64,000 bases of DNA from Cryptomeria japonica (taxonomy: Eukaryota; Streptophyta; Pinopsida; Cupressales; Cupressaceae): contig NC_081415.1 of the NCBI RefSeq assembly GCF_030272615.1, forward strand, positions 597,375,335 to 597,439,334. The letters run 5' to 3'. Positions 26,236 to 38,100 of this stretch are shown here, in pieces. Numbering within the stretch: position 1 is the first letter of the stretch; every line of letters starts with the position of its first letter. A program made the translations under genes and the position numbers. Below the pieces are notes generated by a model that was given only the letters and a program-made list of their open reading frames with translations, had not been told where the DNA came from and made no database searches.

Positions 26236-27879
26236 TGTAGCGTCATAAATTGTACGCACTTGCTATGGTGGTGCAATTTCACACCTATTTTAGCACCCGC
26301 CTTGGCACATTTTGCATTTTGCATCGCATTTCCCCTTTAGCACTTAATTAATTAAATTGATTAGGTCTAAGGTTCTATTTTATCATCTCCCATATCATAA
26401 AGTTGGGCCCTTTTCATTAAAGTGTGCCCCTTTCATTTTATTCTTCCAATACATCATTTAATCAAAAACCCTAATTAGGTCCTATTTTGAACTTGGGGGC
26501 TTGATTTCGGGGGTCAAAACATCTCGAAATCAGCTGTAACTTCGGGATTCTCTCTAAAATCATCATATCAGACAGTCCTGAAAATTTGGTGAAAAGTTGT
26601 CGGGACCATGGCCCCCAGAGTGCAACATGGTCCTGGACATTTTTCCCGAAATTTTAGGAGTGCGATCCAATCATAAAATAAAGCTTAACCCCAAGAAATT
26701 GGCGGGAGATTCAATCTCTAGGTCAGCCAAAAGTCGAAATTAAGACCTAGGGTTTCATACATAAGAGCTCTCTTTCTTCATTTGAAAGGATCAGATTTTT
26801 GGCTTTCAAGGACCTTCTATGTAGGGAAAGAGAAGATCTTTGAAGACTTCAACAACATTCAACATCCTTCTATCAAGCATTTATTAATTTCATTCATCCA
26901 TTTAGGGCTTGGAAGACATTGAGGAACAATAGGAGATTACCGACTGAAGATTGGCTTGTACTCCTCCCTTGAGGGTTGGGTATGATTTCATGTTGTTTTC
27001 GTGTCTTTGCATAAGCTTCAACATATCCTTTATTCATGCTTTAGATCACTTTGCATCTTGATTTAGAGCATTTACATTATCATTTACAAGCAATTAGGAT
27101 TTACTTTCTAGGTTGCTCTAGTTTGCTTTCTTGCAATTAAGGACCTTGCACACACACTAGGTCTGCACACACAATACATTTTACAATACAACTTGGCTAT
27201 TCGTGGAGGTGGAAATCACCGAAGCAGGGGTTTGACTAAGGCAAAACCCTATATAGCCGCCCAAACACCTTTTCAGATATAAGTGCAGGTTTCGGGACTC
27301 GGACGACGCTGCAGGTTGCAGATCCAGGAGAAGCAGACTGAGACCGAACTTCCCACCAAATCTCAGAGCAAAAGACCAGGACAGGGGCATGGGGCGCCCT
27401 GGTCCTGCCAGGACAGGGGCGCTGGGCGCCCTGGTCCTCCTGACAGACAACATTTTCAGCATTTTTGACAGCTTTTCCAGAGTGCAAAATAGCAGTTTCC
27501 GGAGCAGTTTCAGGGGCAGAATCAGGACAGTGGCACCCGCGCCCCTGTCCTGAACATTTTCATTCATATTTTAACACTAGGTACACATTTACATTCTTGT
27601 CTTGTCCTTGTGTTTACAACTTTCCATCATTTAAGTTCAATTCTGTAATCTTGTTATTAGTTCATACTTGCACTTTGGGGTTAGGGATTGAACTTGCATC
27701 ATTTCATCTTACAATTGCAACAAAGGAATATAAATCCTAATAGGTAGCCCGTGGCTCTCTCTTCCACAAGAAGAAGTAGCCAATTGTGTGATACCTCTAG
27801 GCTCTCTCGTATTCCACAAGTGTGTGGTTGAAAGTGAGATTAGGGCCCGTTTGCTTAGTGTCACTTTTTCTCCCACACA
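26236..27879 (+). repeat. Element D 5' LTR
   Basis: 1644 bp, TGTAGCGTCATAAATTG to TCCCACACA. It contains two copies of a ~30-bp GC-rich self-complementary module (around 27377-27443, arms of GGACAGGGGCGC / GGCGCCCTGGTCC type). Open frames on both strands inside it (27181-27567) are by-products of this module and are not genes. Confidence 0.92.
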
Positions 27880-27882
27880 TTT

Positions 27883-27900
27883 TGGTGAACCCGACGTGAA
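27883..27900 (+). promoter_or_regulatory. Element D primer-binding site
   Basis: TGGTGAACCCGACGTGAA, three bases after the LTR end. It is not the tRNA-Met type used by Elements A, B and E. The cognate tRNA cannot be assigned by eye. Confidence 0.75.
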
Positions 27901-28045
27901 TCTATCGTTGCTTCCTCTTGCATTGCATCTGTTAGATCTAGATCTAGATTTAGTGTGTTTTCATTTCATTTTCATTAAAAAAAGAAAAAAAAAAAAAAAA
28001 GTGTGTTTCTTTGCATTGTGTGTTTAAATTTTATGCAATTTCAAA

Positions 28046-31000
28046 ATGTCAGATTTTTATTTGCAAGATGTTCATATTTGTGATGATTATGAGTTAGATG
28101 AAGCTTTAGATGAATTTTTGAAACCTAAATATACCAAACCTTCATTTTACCAAACACTCATAAACATTTTTACTATGCCATTTCGTTGTGATGAGAAAGA
28201 TAAGTCGAATGATTCCTCTCAAGGGTACATTCCTATCAGCTCTTCCACTAAATCTAGTAACATGGTTGTTTTCAATGATCCCCTCTATGAAGAGATATCT
28301 CCTTTTGAATCAAAAGATAAACCTTTTAATAGATATGATCATGCTTTGTTGAATGATGCCCTTGATGCCTTTGTGTCCCCTAAAAAATGCTAACTTCATG
28401 AGGATCCTTCTGTGCAAAAAGATGACATTATCCCTACATTTCCTAGTGATGGCATTTCCTTTTCCAACAAAATTCCCACTAGAGATGATGAATTAATGGT
28501 AAATTCTTACCCTTCTCCTAAAGTTGGTCTTACCCATAAGCATCCCTTAGAGAAAGAAGATGAAATAATAAGCAATTTCCTTAATTCTCTCTCCCCTAAA
28601 GATCATATTGAACATATTTTGAGGAAAGAGGATGAGTTTAACACATCTATTGATGCTCTCCCTCCTAAGGATGAGGAATTAATAAACAATGTTATCTCCT
28701 CTCCCGAAATTGACAATACTTCAAACATTCCTTTCAACAGCCTCACTATTTGGGATGAACCATTAGAAGAAGGTATAGATTATTCTCTACCCCTAGCCAA
28801 AGGGGATGAAATCAAGATGGAAAACTCCCTTGATAGTTTCTCCCCTTCCTTGAATCTCAATTATTCTCCCTTTCCTCAACTTGGTTCTACTCATAAGGAA
28901 ACCCTAGTTCAAAGCAAGATGGTTAACATCTCTTTCAAAGATCTCTCTCTCAAAAGTGAGACTTTAGAGAGTAATGTTGATCCTTCTCCTAGAAAGTTTA
29001 TTCCCCATGTAGATCCTTTGATGATAGAGGATGATATGACATTTCCTAGTATTACCCTTCCTACTAGAACATCAATGCCTATCCCTTGTCTCTCTCCTAA
29101 AATTGATCTAATCTGTGATAAGATTTTAGTGCAAGAGAAGACTATCAATAATTCTTCCAACACTTTTGTTCATTCTTCTAAACCATCCTCAATCAATTTG
29201 ATACATGTGAATGAAACACCTAACAAACCTCTCTTCACTGTCCAAGGTGCTTGTCCTTCTCAAAATTCTCAACCTTTAAATAAGCCTATCTTAGTGGTTC
29301 AAGGTGGTTATGCTAATGATTCTTTTTGCACTCCTAAGAAACCTATTATTACTGTGCAAGGAGGTTATTCTTCTAAGAGCCCTTATGAGTATGCTAAGCA
29401 ATTGACTAGAGAGAGTTATCATGCGGTTTCCCATACTTATAATACTAGAAACAATAGGCAACCTAATCCTCCTCCAGTTATCCCAACTTCACTTCCTCCT
29501 TCCCAACCTATTCTTCCCCAAGCTCCACGTATTTCACAAGTTCTTGGTAAGGAATATGATCTCATAGAACAACTTAAAACTACCCCTACTAAGATATCCC
29601 TTTGGGATTTGATCCAAACTTCTTCCGCTCATCATGGAATGTTACAAGATGCCTTGAAAGATTTGAATGTTCCTCCACCTAATACATCTAGTAATATAGT
29701 GTCTTTGGTTAACTCTGTGATGAATCCTAAAGCTCAAATTGTGTTTACTCAAGATGAGTTGCCTACTAGTGAAATCCAACATCAATATGATCCCTTGATG
29801 ATTGTGGTTATCATAAATGACACTGCTATAAGACGAACACTGGTAGATAATGGCTCTGGCCTTAATGTGTGTAGCATTAATCTATTGCATAAGATGAATG
29901 TGGATACATCCCTTATTGAGCCTGACTCTCATCCCATTCGAGTCTTTGATAATGTGGCTAAGTCTTCATTAGGTATTATCACCTTACCCATCACAGTAGG
30001 ACCTGTTACTTTGCCTACTCCTATCCATGTTATGTCGGGAAATCTAACATACAACTTGTTATTAGGGAGACCTTGGATTCACAGTATGCAAGCTGTCCCC
30101 TCTACATTGCATAGACAAGTTAAATTTGTTTATAACAATAAGACATATACCTTGATAGGTGATACTAATCTTCAAGCTTGTTTGCAAACATCTACTTCCA
30201 AAGGGAGTTCTTCTAAATCTTCCTCTTCTAATGACGACTCTTTAAACAAAATACCTATGGATGAATCATCACCCTCTGATAATCAAAATTCTTTGGATGA
30301 GTCTAAAGCTCCTGAAGAAGATCCTTCTCGACTTGAATCTACACATGAAAAGGCTTTTGATCCTGAGAAGGTTCTCGCAGAAGACGATTGGGGATCTCTT
30401 GATTTTAATCCCACCTTTGTAGGTGAATATAGGGTTCCTCCTAGAGATCTTAAAGGTAAAAAGAAGGAAGAAACTAGAGATCAATCAGTCTTACTTGAAC
30501 CTATGAGCAATAATTTTGTGGCCGCTTCTCAAACTTCTTCTCCTCACACTTCTAATTCTGAAGGATATGATTCTTTGTCTTATGAAAAACCACCTTCTCT
30601 TCCTGAAATGGCTGATCGTTATGGTCGTGGTTTTCGCATTTTTGCTAAGCATGGGTATCATGGAAATGGTTGTGGCGCTCATGAACAAGGGATAAAAGTT
30701 CCTCTAGAGACTAATTTTCACAATTATGCCTTTGGACTCGGCTATAATCCCTGCAAACGTACCAAAGCATCTAAAAGACCATCTCTCAATGTGAATGCTA
30801 TATTTAGTAGTGATGATGATCTCACTTCAACTAAATCATCTTCTACTTCTATCAACTCTCATTCCCCTCATAAGGAAATCTTGGCAATGAACAAATCTCT
30901 TTATGACTCCCCTCAAATTTCTAAATCCACTTATGAATCTTTATTTCCTATTCATCATAAAGTCCTTTCCTCCAAGGATAAGGCTCTAATAAATTACACT

Positions 31001-31138
31001 CATCCCTCTCCTAATATTTCTTGTGACTTTTCTTGTTCAATTTTTATCATTTTACACATGTTTTTGATCTCACTTATAGTTGAGCATTTAGCATGTCATA
31101 TTCAAATACCTCATTCAATCCATCATGTCTTTAAATAA
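28046..31138 (+). pseudogene. Element D ORF: N-terminal unknown region, retropepsin and G-patch
   Basis: One frame of about 1030 codons from ATG 28046 to 31138, interrupted by a single TAA at 28391-28393 (the later part, opened at 28412, is 908 codons). The first ~570 codons are low-complexity and Ser/Pro/Asp-rich, with repeats of the KPxxxVQGGY type near 29220-29370. A retropepsin-like domain follows (about 29780-30160): TLVDNGSGLNVCS carries the catalytic Asp, and LLGRPWIH is the typical Tat-lineage C-terminal motif; Asn where most retropepsins have Thr/Ser is, as I recall, common in this lineage. A G-patch-like segment (FRIFAKHGYHGNGCGAHEQG) lies at about 30625-30700. No Gag zinc knuckle or polymerase is present. 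Whether the TAA is a lesion or a real boundary cannot be told from one copy. Confidence 0.8.
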
Positions 31139-32809
31139 CATTAATGGCTATTATGTTGCTCATCATTATGTGACATAGGTAGCTCATTTACTGGGGGCTC
31201 ATTGTCATTCATGATGGTACAATTTCAAGTGCAATCATATTTTTGAAGCAACATAATAGCCTAATTTTCTATGTTATCTCTTGTTCCTATGGGGACAAGA
31301 GTGATTTCATACATCTCTTCTTTTTCTTATGTTCGAATCTCTTCGTAGAAGATTGTGTAAGTCCTCATTGAGGCAATGATCTTTCCTTATTTTTATCTAA
31401 GGATCCACTTTTTCCTATTTTGTGGATGGTGTGAAATTTATTACTTGATGTTATTCCTTGTATGCATTTGTTGTTGTTTGTTCAAGGATTCTCTCTTACA
31501 AGAGGTGTAAGTCCTTGACTACAACCTCTTTTGCACTTGGTAAACTACATCCATAATGAATTCACTCTCCCAATTGGGTTAAAAAGAGCGTCATCCTTCA
31601 TTAAGAATCACTTTCACCTCGCAAAAGAAGGAAGTATTGCATTCTTATTCTCTTCTTTGTCTCATTCTAGAAGATGTTATATTTGTCTAAGACAATTCTT
31701 CTTGGGGATAGGTGTCTTTTGTACAAAAATCTCTTCTCCTCTAAGGATCTCCTTTACACATACTACAAGATATCCCTTTTCAACTATCTTATCCTTGCTT
31801 AAAGAGTGCAAAACTCTCTTGCTTGGATCTATGACATTGTTGCATTTTTGGGGTATCTTCTTTTGTGATGAAGGTAGGTATCCTTGTTCTACTTTTCTTA
31901 TGACATAAATATTACACTTTTTGAGCAATGGGTCATTCTCGGAACCAGAGCACAGACTCTTAGAGCGAGATGTCTCCATTTTTCTTTTATGCAAGCTGAT
32001 TATTCTCGGAACCAGAGCACAGACTCTTAGAGCGAGATGTCACGCTTTTGTACTATACATATATACAGGTTGTAGCATACTCGGGCATAGACTCCTATGA
32101 GATGCTTCTAACCTCACTTACACACACATGCACGAGGTTGAGTGGAACTAGCGGCATAAGGCTAGACTTTCTCACTCTCCTCCCTTACATGGATCACCTA
32201 GACAGACTCTAGGGGCTAGTTTTCCATGTCCTTTTTCCCATGGATCACCTAGACAAGATCTAGGGGTGAGAAGTCCATGTTTTCTCTCTCACTATTCTTC
32301 TCATGGATCACCAATGTGTGTATTCATGCTTTTCTCCTTTCTTTTCTTCCCTTTGCATTTTGTTTCCATTTACATCCTTCATCTTGTGTTAGAGAAATCT
32401 CAAATCCTCACACTCTTTGTTGTGTTGGAATTGAGATTTAGTCCTCTTTCTTACCAAATGATTCTCCATTAGTTTTTGATCTCATATCAAATCTTCTTGT
32501 GAGCATTTGTCATCAATATTCTTTAACAATTCGAAGTGGTAAACATGATACCCTGTTTCAACTCACTAAAATTAGCAAGCCGAAACAGGGGGGGCATATA
32601 GCTACCCTCGAATTTTCATCACCTTCCTTAGTAAGCATTAGGTGATTTTGTGATCTAACATGTGGTTTTGTAGGGTGCAGTTCCTAACTGTGTACTGCAG
32701 ATACCGCTGGGGGCTTCGTTCGACAGACTTATGGATATATCCTTTTTCAAATAATGTTTACTTTTCTGTACTTTAGCTTGTATATGCACGTAGTGTTCAT
32801 ATGACCGCT
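31139..32809 (+). other. Element D 3' non-coding region with short repeats
   Basis: No protein is supported. It contains a 40-bp direct duplication (31935-31974 and 32002-32041, starting ATTCTCGGAACCAGAGCAC) and three copies of a CATGGATCACC(TAGACA) phrase near 32190, 32240 and 32301, each followed by CTAGGGG-type sequence in the first two. Tandem repeats in this region are a known trait of Tat/Ogre elements. Confidence 0.75.
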
Positions 32810-32824
32810 AAAGTGGGGGCTAAA
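32810..32824 (+). promoter_or_regulatory. Element D polypurine tract
   Basis: AAAGTGGGGGCTAAA abuts the TGTAGCG start of the 3' LTR; this is the expected plus-strand primer. Confidence 0.85.
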
Positions 32825-34495
32825 TGTAGCGTTGTAAATTGTACACACTTGCTACGGTGGTACAATTTCACACCTAGTTTAGCACCCGCCTTGGCGCATT
32901 TTGCATTTTGCATCGCATTTCCCCTTTAGCACTTAATTAATTAAATTGATTAGGTCTAAGGTTCTATTTTATCATCTCCCATATCATAAAGTTGGGCCCT
33001 TTTCATTAAAGTGTGCCCCTTTCATTTTATTCTTCCAATACATCATTTAATCAAAAACCCTAATTAGGTCCTATTTTGAACTTGGGGGCTTGATTTCGGG
33101 GGTCAAAACATCTCGAAATCAGCTGTAACTTCGGGATTCTCTCTAAAATCATCATATCCGACAGTCCTGAAAATTTGGTGAAAAGTTGTCGGGACCATGG
33201 CGCCCGGAGTGCAACATGGTCCCGAACATTTTTCCCGAAATTTTAGGAGCGCGATCCAATCATAAAATAAAGCTTAACCCCAAGAAATTGGCGGGAGATT
33301 CAATCTCTAGGTCCGCCAAAAGTCGAAATTAAGACCTAGGGTTTCATACATAAGAGCTCTCTTTCTTCATTTGAAAGGATTGGATTTTTGGCTTTCAAGG
33401 ACCTTCTATGTAGGGAAAGAGCAGATCTTTGAAGACTTCAACAACATTCAACATCCTTCTATCAAGCATTTATTAATTTCATTCATCCATTTAGGGCTTG
33501 GAAGACATTGAGGAACAATAGGAGATTACCGACTGAAGATTGGCTTGTACTCCTCCCTTGAGGGTTGGGTATGATTTCATGTTGTTTTCGTGTCTTTGCA
33601 TAAGATTCAACATATCTTTTATTCATGCTTTAGATCACTTTGCATCTTGATTTAGAGCATTTACATTATCATTTACAAGCAATTAGGGTTTACTTTCTAG
33701 GTTGCTCTAGTTTGCTTTCTTGCAATTAAGGACCTTGCACACACACTAGGTCTGCACACACAATACATTTTACAATACAACTTGGCTATTCATGGAGGTG
33801 GAAATCACCGAAGCGGGGGTTTGACTAAGGCAAAACCCTATATAGCCGCCCAAACACCTTTTCAGATATAAGTGCAGGTTTCGGGACTCGGACGACGCCG
33901 CAGGTTGCAGATCCGGGAGAAGCAGACTGAGACCGACCTTCCCACCAAATCTCAGAGCAAAAGACCAGGACAGGGGCGTGGGGCGCCCTGGTCTTGCCAG
34001 GATAGGGGCGCTGGGCACCCTGGTCCCTGGGACAGGGGCGCTGGGCGCCCTAGTCCTCCTGACAGACAGCATTTTCAGCATTTTTGACAGCTTTTCCAAA
34101 GTGCAAAACAGCAGTTTCCGGAGCAGTTTCAGGGGCAGAATCAGGACAGTGGCACCCGCGCCCCTGTCCCGAACATTTTCATTCATATTTTAACACTAGG
34201 TACACTTTTACATTCTTGTCTTGTCCTTGTGTTTACAACTTTCCATCATTTAAGTTCAATTCTGTAATCTTGTTATTAGTTCATACTTGCACTTTGGGGT
34301 TAGGGATTGAACTTGCATCATTTCATCTTTCAATTGCAACAAAGGAATAGAAATCCTAATAGGTAGCCCGTGGCTCTCTCTTCCACAAGAAGAAGTAGCC
34401 AATTGTGTGATACCTCTAGGCTCTTTCGTATTCCACAAGTGTGTGGTTGAAAGTGAGATTAGGGCCTGTTTGCTTAGTGTCACTTTTTCTCCCAC

Positions 34496-34498
<3 letters not shown>
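32825..34498 (+). repeat. Element D 3' LTR
   Basis: 1674 bp. It matches the 5' LTR except for a third GC-rich module (33966-34060 holds three copies instead of two), which explains the 30-bp length difference, and substitutions concentrated near the start. Confidence 0.92.
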
Positions 34499-34565
<67 letters not shown>

Positions 34566-35195
34566 GAGGTATGAGCAAGATCGAACAAGTGAGTGATGTG
34601 TGAAAGATAGTTGGTAGTGAAGATAGTAGAGTATGTGAAGTGTGAGTTGCGGATAACAAAGGCAATCCGTGTTGTTGTAGTGTAGTAGTCCTTTACCAGA
34701 CTTGTTGCAGGACAATTTTATAGAGATCTCTAACTGGATCTACTGTAGAGTTTGAGATTTGTAATATGAACTTTAACTTGGAACTGATCCCATGCATTTG
34801 GAGATGCAAACCTTTTCAGTTCAACCTTTCGAGTTGTAGTGAGCATTTTGGTAGTTAGCCATCTTTTGTATATCTGCAGTGAGTAGTCCAATAGTGAGCC
34901 ATTTTTGTAATCTTCCAGTGAGCCGCCCCTTTGTAAACTCAAATATAACTAGTTATATTCTCCTGAGAGTTAACACTCTCCATAGTTTTTCCCATTTGGG
35001 TTTTCCATGTATAAAATCTAGTGTTTATCTTTTGGTTGTGTTCATTATGTTTATTCTGCATTAACTTCTTTATATTAATCAAGTGTGTTTGTTAAAATTT
35101 ATAATTGGATGAAGAGTTTATTATTTTTAAATTTGTGGGAATACTGATTCACCACCCCCCCTCTCAGTATTCTGGTGCTTTCAACCTGATCAACA
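34499..35195 (+). repeat. Element C 3' LTR, right part
   Basis: After an (AT)n run (34499-34562) the sequence shows the end of a Copia-type LTR: GTTTTTCCC-ATTT-GGGTTTTCC near 34987, GATTCACCACCCCCCCTCTC near 35147, and an end at CTGATCAACA. These are the same landmarks as in the LTRs of A, E and F. Joined across Element D the LTR would be about 1.3 kb. Confidence 0.7.
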
Positions 35196-38100
35196 TAGGC
35201 ACTATATGCATAGAGGGATTAACTGAGGGCCAAGGTTTCTATAGTTAGAGGAGATTAAGATCAGGCAATGATGAGAGTAGATAGTGTGAAAATGACACGA
35301 TACTCTATAAATTTGAGTTCGGTAGCTCCATGCAAATCTTTAGAGAGAATAGATTGTTACCCGAGCTGCTAATCTCATTCATCACAGAGTATGATAGCTA
35401 GTAGATCAAATTACAATGATGGAGTGAGAGATAACCATGAGAGAGGATGTATAGGTTTGAAGTATGCAATAAATGCCATGTAATACATCTTTGATACACT
35501 CTCGATTGATAGCCTCCACCGAAAAACCACCAACTCCAAGGGAGATTTAATGTTACAAGAATTTGAGTTGTACAAAACTAATTAGATCATTTTATATTTA
35601 ATAAAATTAATTATTCTCTCAACTAGGAGGATGCAAGTATGAGAATTCCAATAAAGAACCTCAAAAGAGGGAACGATTCAAGTATAAATGTGTGGCCTAT
35701 TGTGATGGAATTGTTACAAGAAAAAAAATTCTTGTACTATTGGACGTAGGATGAATGAATCACAACATTTTCTATTTTATCAAGTCACATTGAGGAGAGA
35801 AAGAGTGAAAATCCAATTACTAAGTATAGGAAATGCTCATATAAATTAGAATAATATGTGGGTGATAGATTTATAAAGATAATATATGCAACATTGAAGG
35901 GTTATTTGGAAGGGTCAAGGGCTTAGCCCTCTTGTAGGACAAGTGAAAATGAATGAAAACAGATGATGGGGAATTTAAATGGATATACATAGTCACCACA
36001 ACATTCATGGATTGAACTTTAAGCTACACAAACTACGAAAGATGATCCACGACTTGAAAATGATGCATCTTTGGGGATTTAGGGTAGAAATCCATTCCGG
36101 GGAAAAGACAGAAACTAAAGGGTAACCCAAGATATCCATCTATAGAATCTAATATTACTTGAAGGGAGTCCAATTTCAACACACTAAAAATTACCTAGTT
36201 GGGTCTTGAGTAGGGTCACATTTGGGTGCGACAATAAGGGACTAAGGGGAGTTAGTATACAAATTTTAGGATTTTAAAGAATCTTGTAGGGGCAATGATC
36301 AAAATAATAATACTAGATTGAAACTTAAAATATAATAGAACAAAATCTAGACATTTATGAAGCTAGAGCAAGAAAGCCTAAATGAGCTATATATTTTTGT
36401 ATAGAACAAATATATGTTAATAATATGACATAAGGAAATGAAGATTTGACTTACATGACCTTCTAGAAAGTCAAAATAGAACAAGTAATGAAGAAATTCA
36501 ACTATTAGTTTATTTTACAACTCCTTTTGTTTGAAAAAACTATTTTGATGATGAAATTCTCTCTTCAACTAATTTTGTCCATAACTTGTGGTTTTGGTAC
36601 TTGAAATTAAGGGAAATTGTAGCTATAGGGGTTTTAAGAAATATAACCATGCAAATATTTTTGTATAAATATATAGGTGTATATTTGATGGTTGGTTTAT
36701 GTGTAGATAGAATGGAGGGAAAATATCATGGTTTTAACTTTTATAATCAAAATAACACAAAGACAACAAAAATAGTTTCAAGATGAAATCAATTTGATTC
36801 GACACATAGCACATAGATAAGTGATGTAGGATGCAATTAGTCATAAATGTGAAGAGACAATATGCTACAATGAGAAAGCATGTAGCTACTTTTTTGAAAC
36901 AAGAGAAAGATCACATGATTTAATGTGATTGGTTATGGGAAAAGCCAACAAGGGCATGGTGAGTCATCATTGAATAGTTTGTATTTTGACGCATGACACA
37001 AGAGAAAATGAAATTTGAGGTGGCAAAGCATTGACCAATAAAATTTAGATAATTGTTTTTAGAATGGATGTATGTTTCCATGTTGCTTAACATTGCATAA
37101 TAGTGAGCTCCAAAGGGTTTCAAGGGATGGAATTTGACATGAAGGCTATGAATTGTAATTAGAAATTACTACAATGAAATCTATCTTAAAAGGTAATTTT
37201 ATTGTCAAAATGATGAGTCATAACATATGGATCAATGTCTATTTAATACCTTACTTCAAATTAGTGACTTGGAGGCAAGTAGAGACTATAACACATAATG
37301 GAAAGTGAGGATTACAACTAGCGATGTGATCTTGTAATGTAAATGACCCTACGATGGGGCCATTTACCAACATTAAATGTACATGAAAGGGTTACTTAAA
37401 GAATGGTAATTGAGAAGAATAAATAAATGTATGAACAATAAAACAGTAAGCAATGACATTGAAGGCTTAAGGCATTAAATTTTATTTTATTACTTTAAAA
37501 TTTTAAGCATAGATACTCTACTTCACACCAACAATGCATATACAAAATATGATTTACAAAATATGTATTTTTACCAATATTTAGTTGGAGCATAACAACA
37601 CAAAATACATATTTGGAAAACACAATCATGGAATTCAACATTGCATATTTTTTAGTGGACTTGCTTCATTATTTCCTAGTGAACTCATTTAATTAGTTCA
37701 ATATTTGACACTACACTACAAAATTATTATACCAACTTTGGAATAAGTTTAATTCATTCCTATTCAAGGAAAGAATACGATAGATTCTAGAAGACATGGT
37801 AGGGATACATGGAACTTGCCACCCCACTTGTTAAAATAAGGTTTACAAATATGACATAGTTGAAAAGGGGTAATTCATTTGAAGAAAGAAATAAGTATAT
37901 ATTGTTGACCATGCATAATTTGAAAACAAAAAATAGGGAAGAAGTTTGTTGGTGTGAGATTGAACTTCTCACCAAATATTGCTTATACATTCCAATAAGA
38001 ACTGTAAAATTTTAAGCTATATAGCATTCAATAAACTAGTTGAGCTAAATATTTCTGGCATAATATATAATATATATCTTAATATTGTTACGAGTAAATG

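Larger units (their letters stand above)
26236..34498 (+). mobile_element. Element D: non-autonomous Ty3/Gypsy (Tat-like) LTR retrotransposon
   Basis: Long LTRs (26236-27879, 1644 bp, and 32825-34498, 1674 bp; TGTAGCG to CCCACACA) bracket 4.9 kb. ATATA precedes the left LTR and follows the right one, as a target duplication in the (AT)n tract of Element C's LTR. A primer-binding site starts at 27883 and a purine tract lies at 32810-32824. The LTRs are nearly identical apart from clustered changes in the first 80 bp and a 30-bp module gained in the 3' copy, so this is the youngest-looking complete insertion here. The only coding region is a protease/G-patch ORF; Gag knuckles, polymerase and integrase are absent. 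Confidence 0.92.

Noticed and set aside
27181-27567. 128-codon frame in the Element D 5' LTR, with a counterpart at 33770-34186
   Set aside because: Both lie inside LTRs, and their similarity is only LTR identity; the frame is created by the GC-rich module and the 30-bp module changes it.
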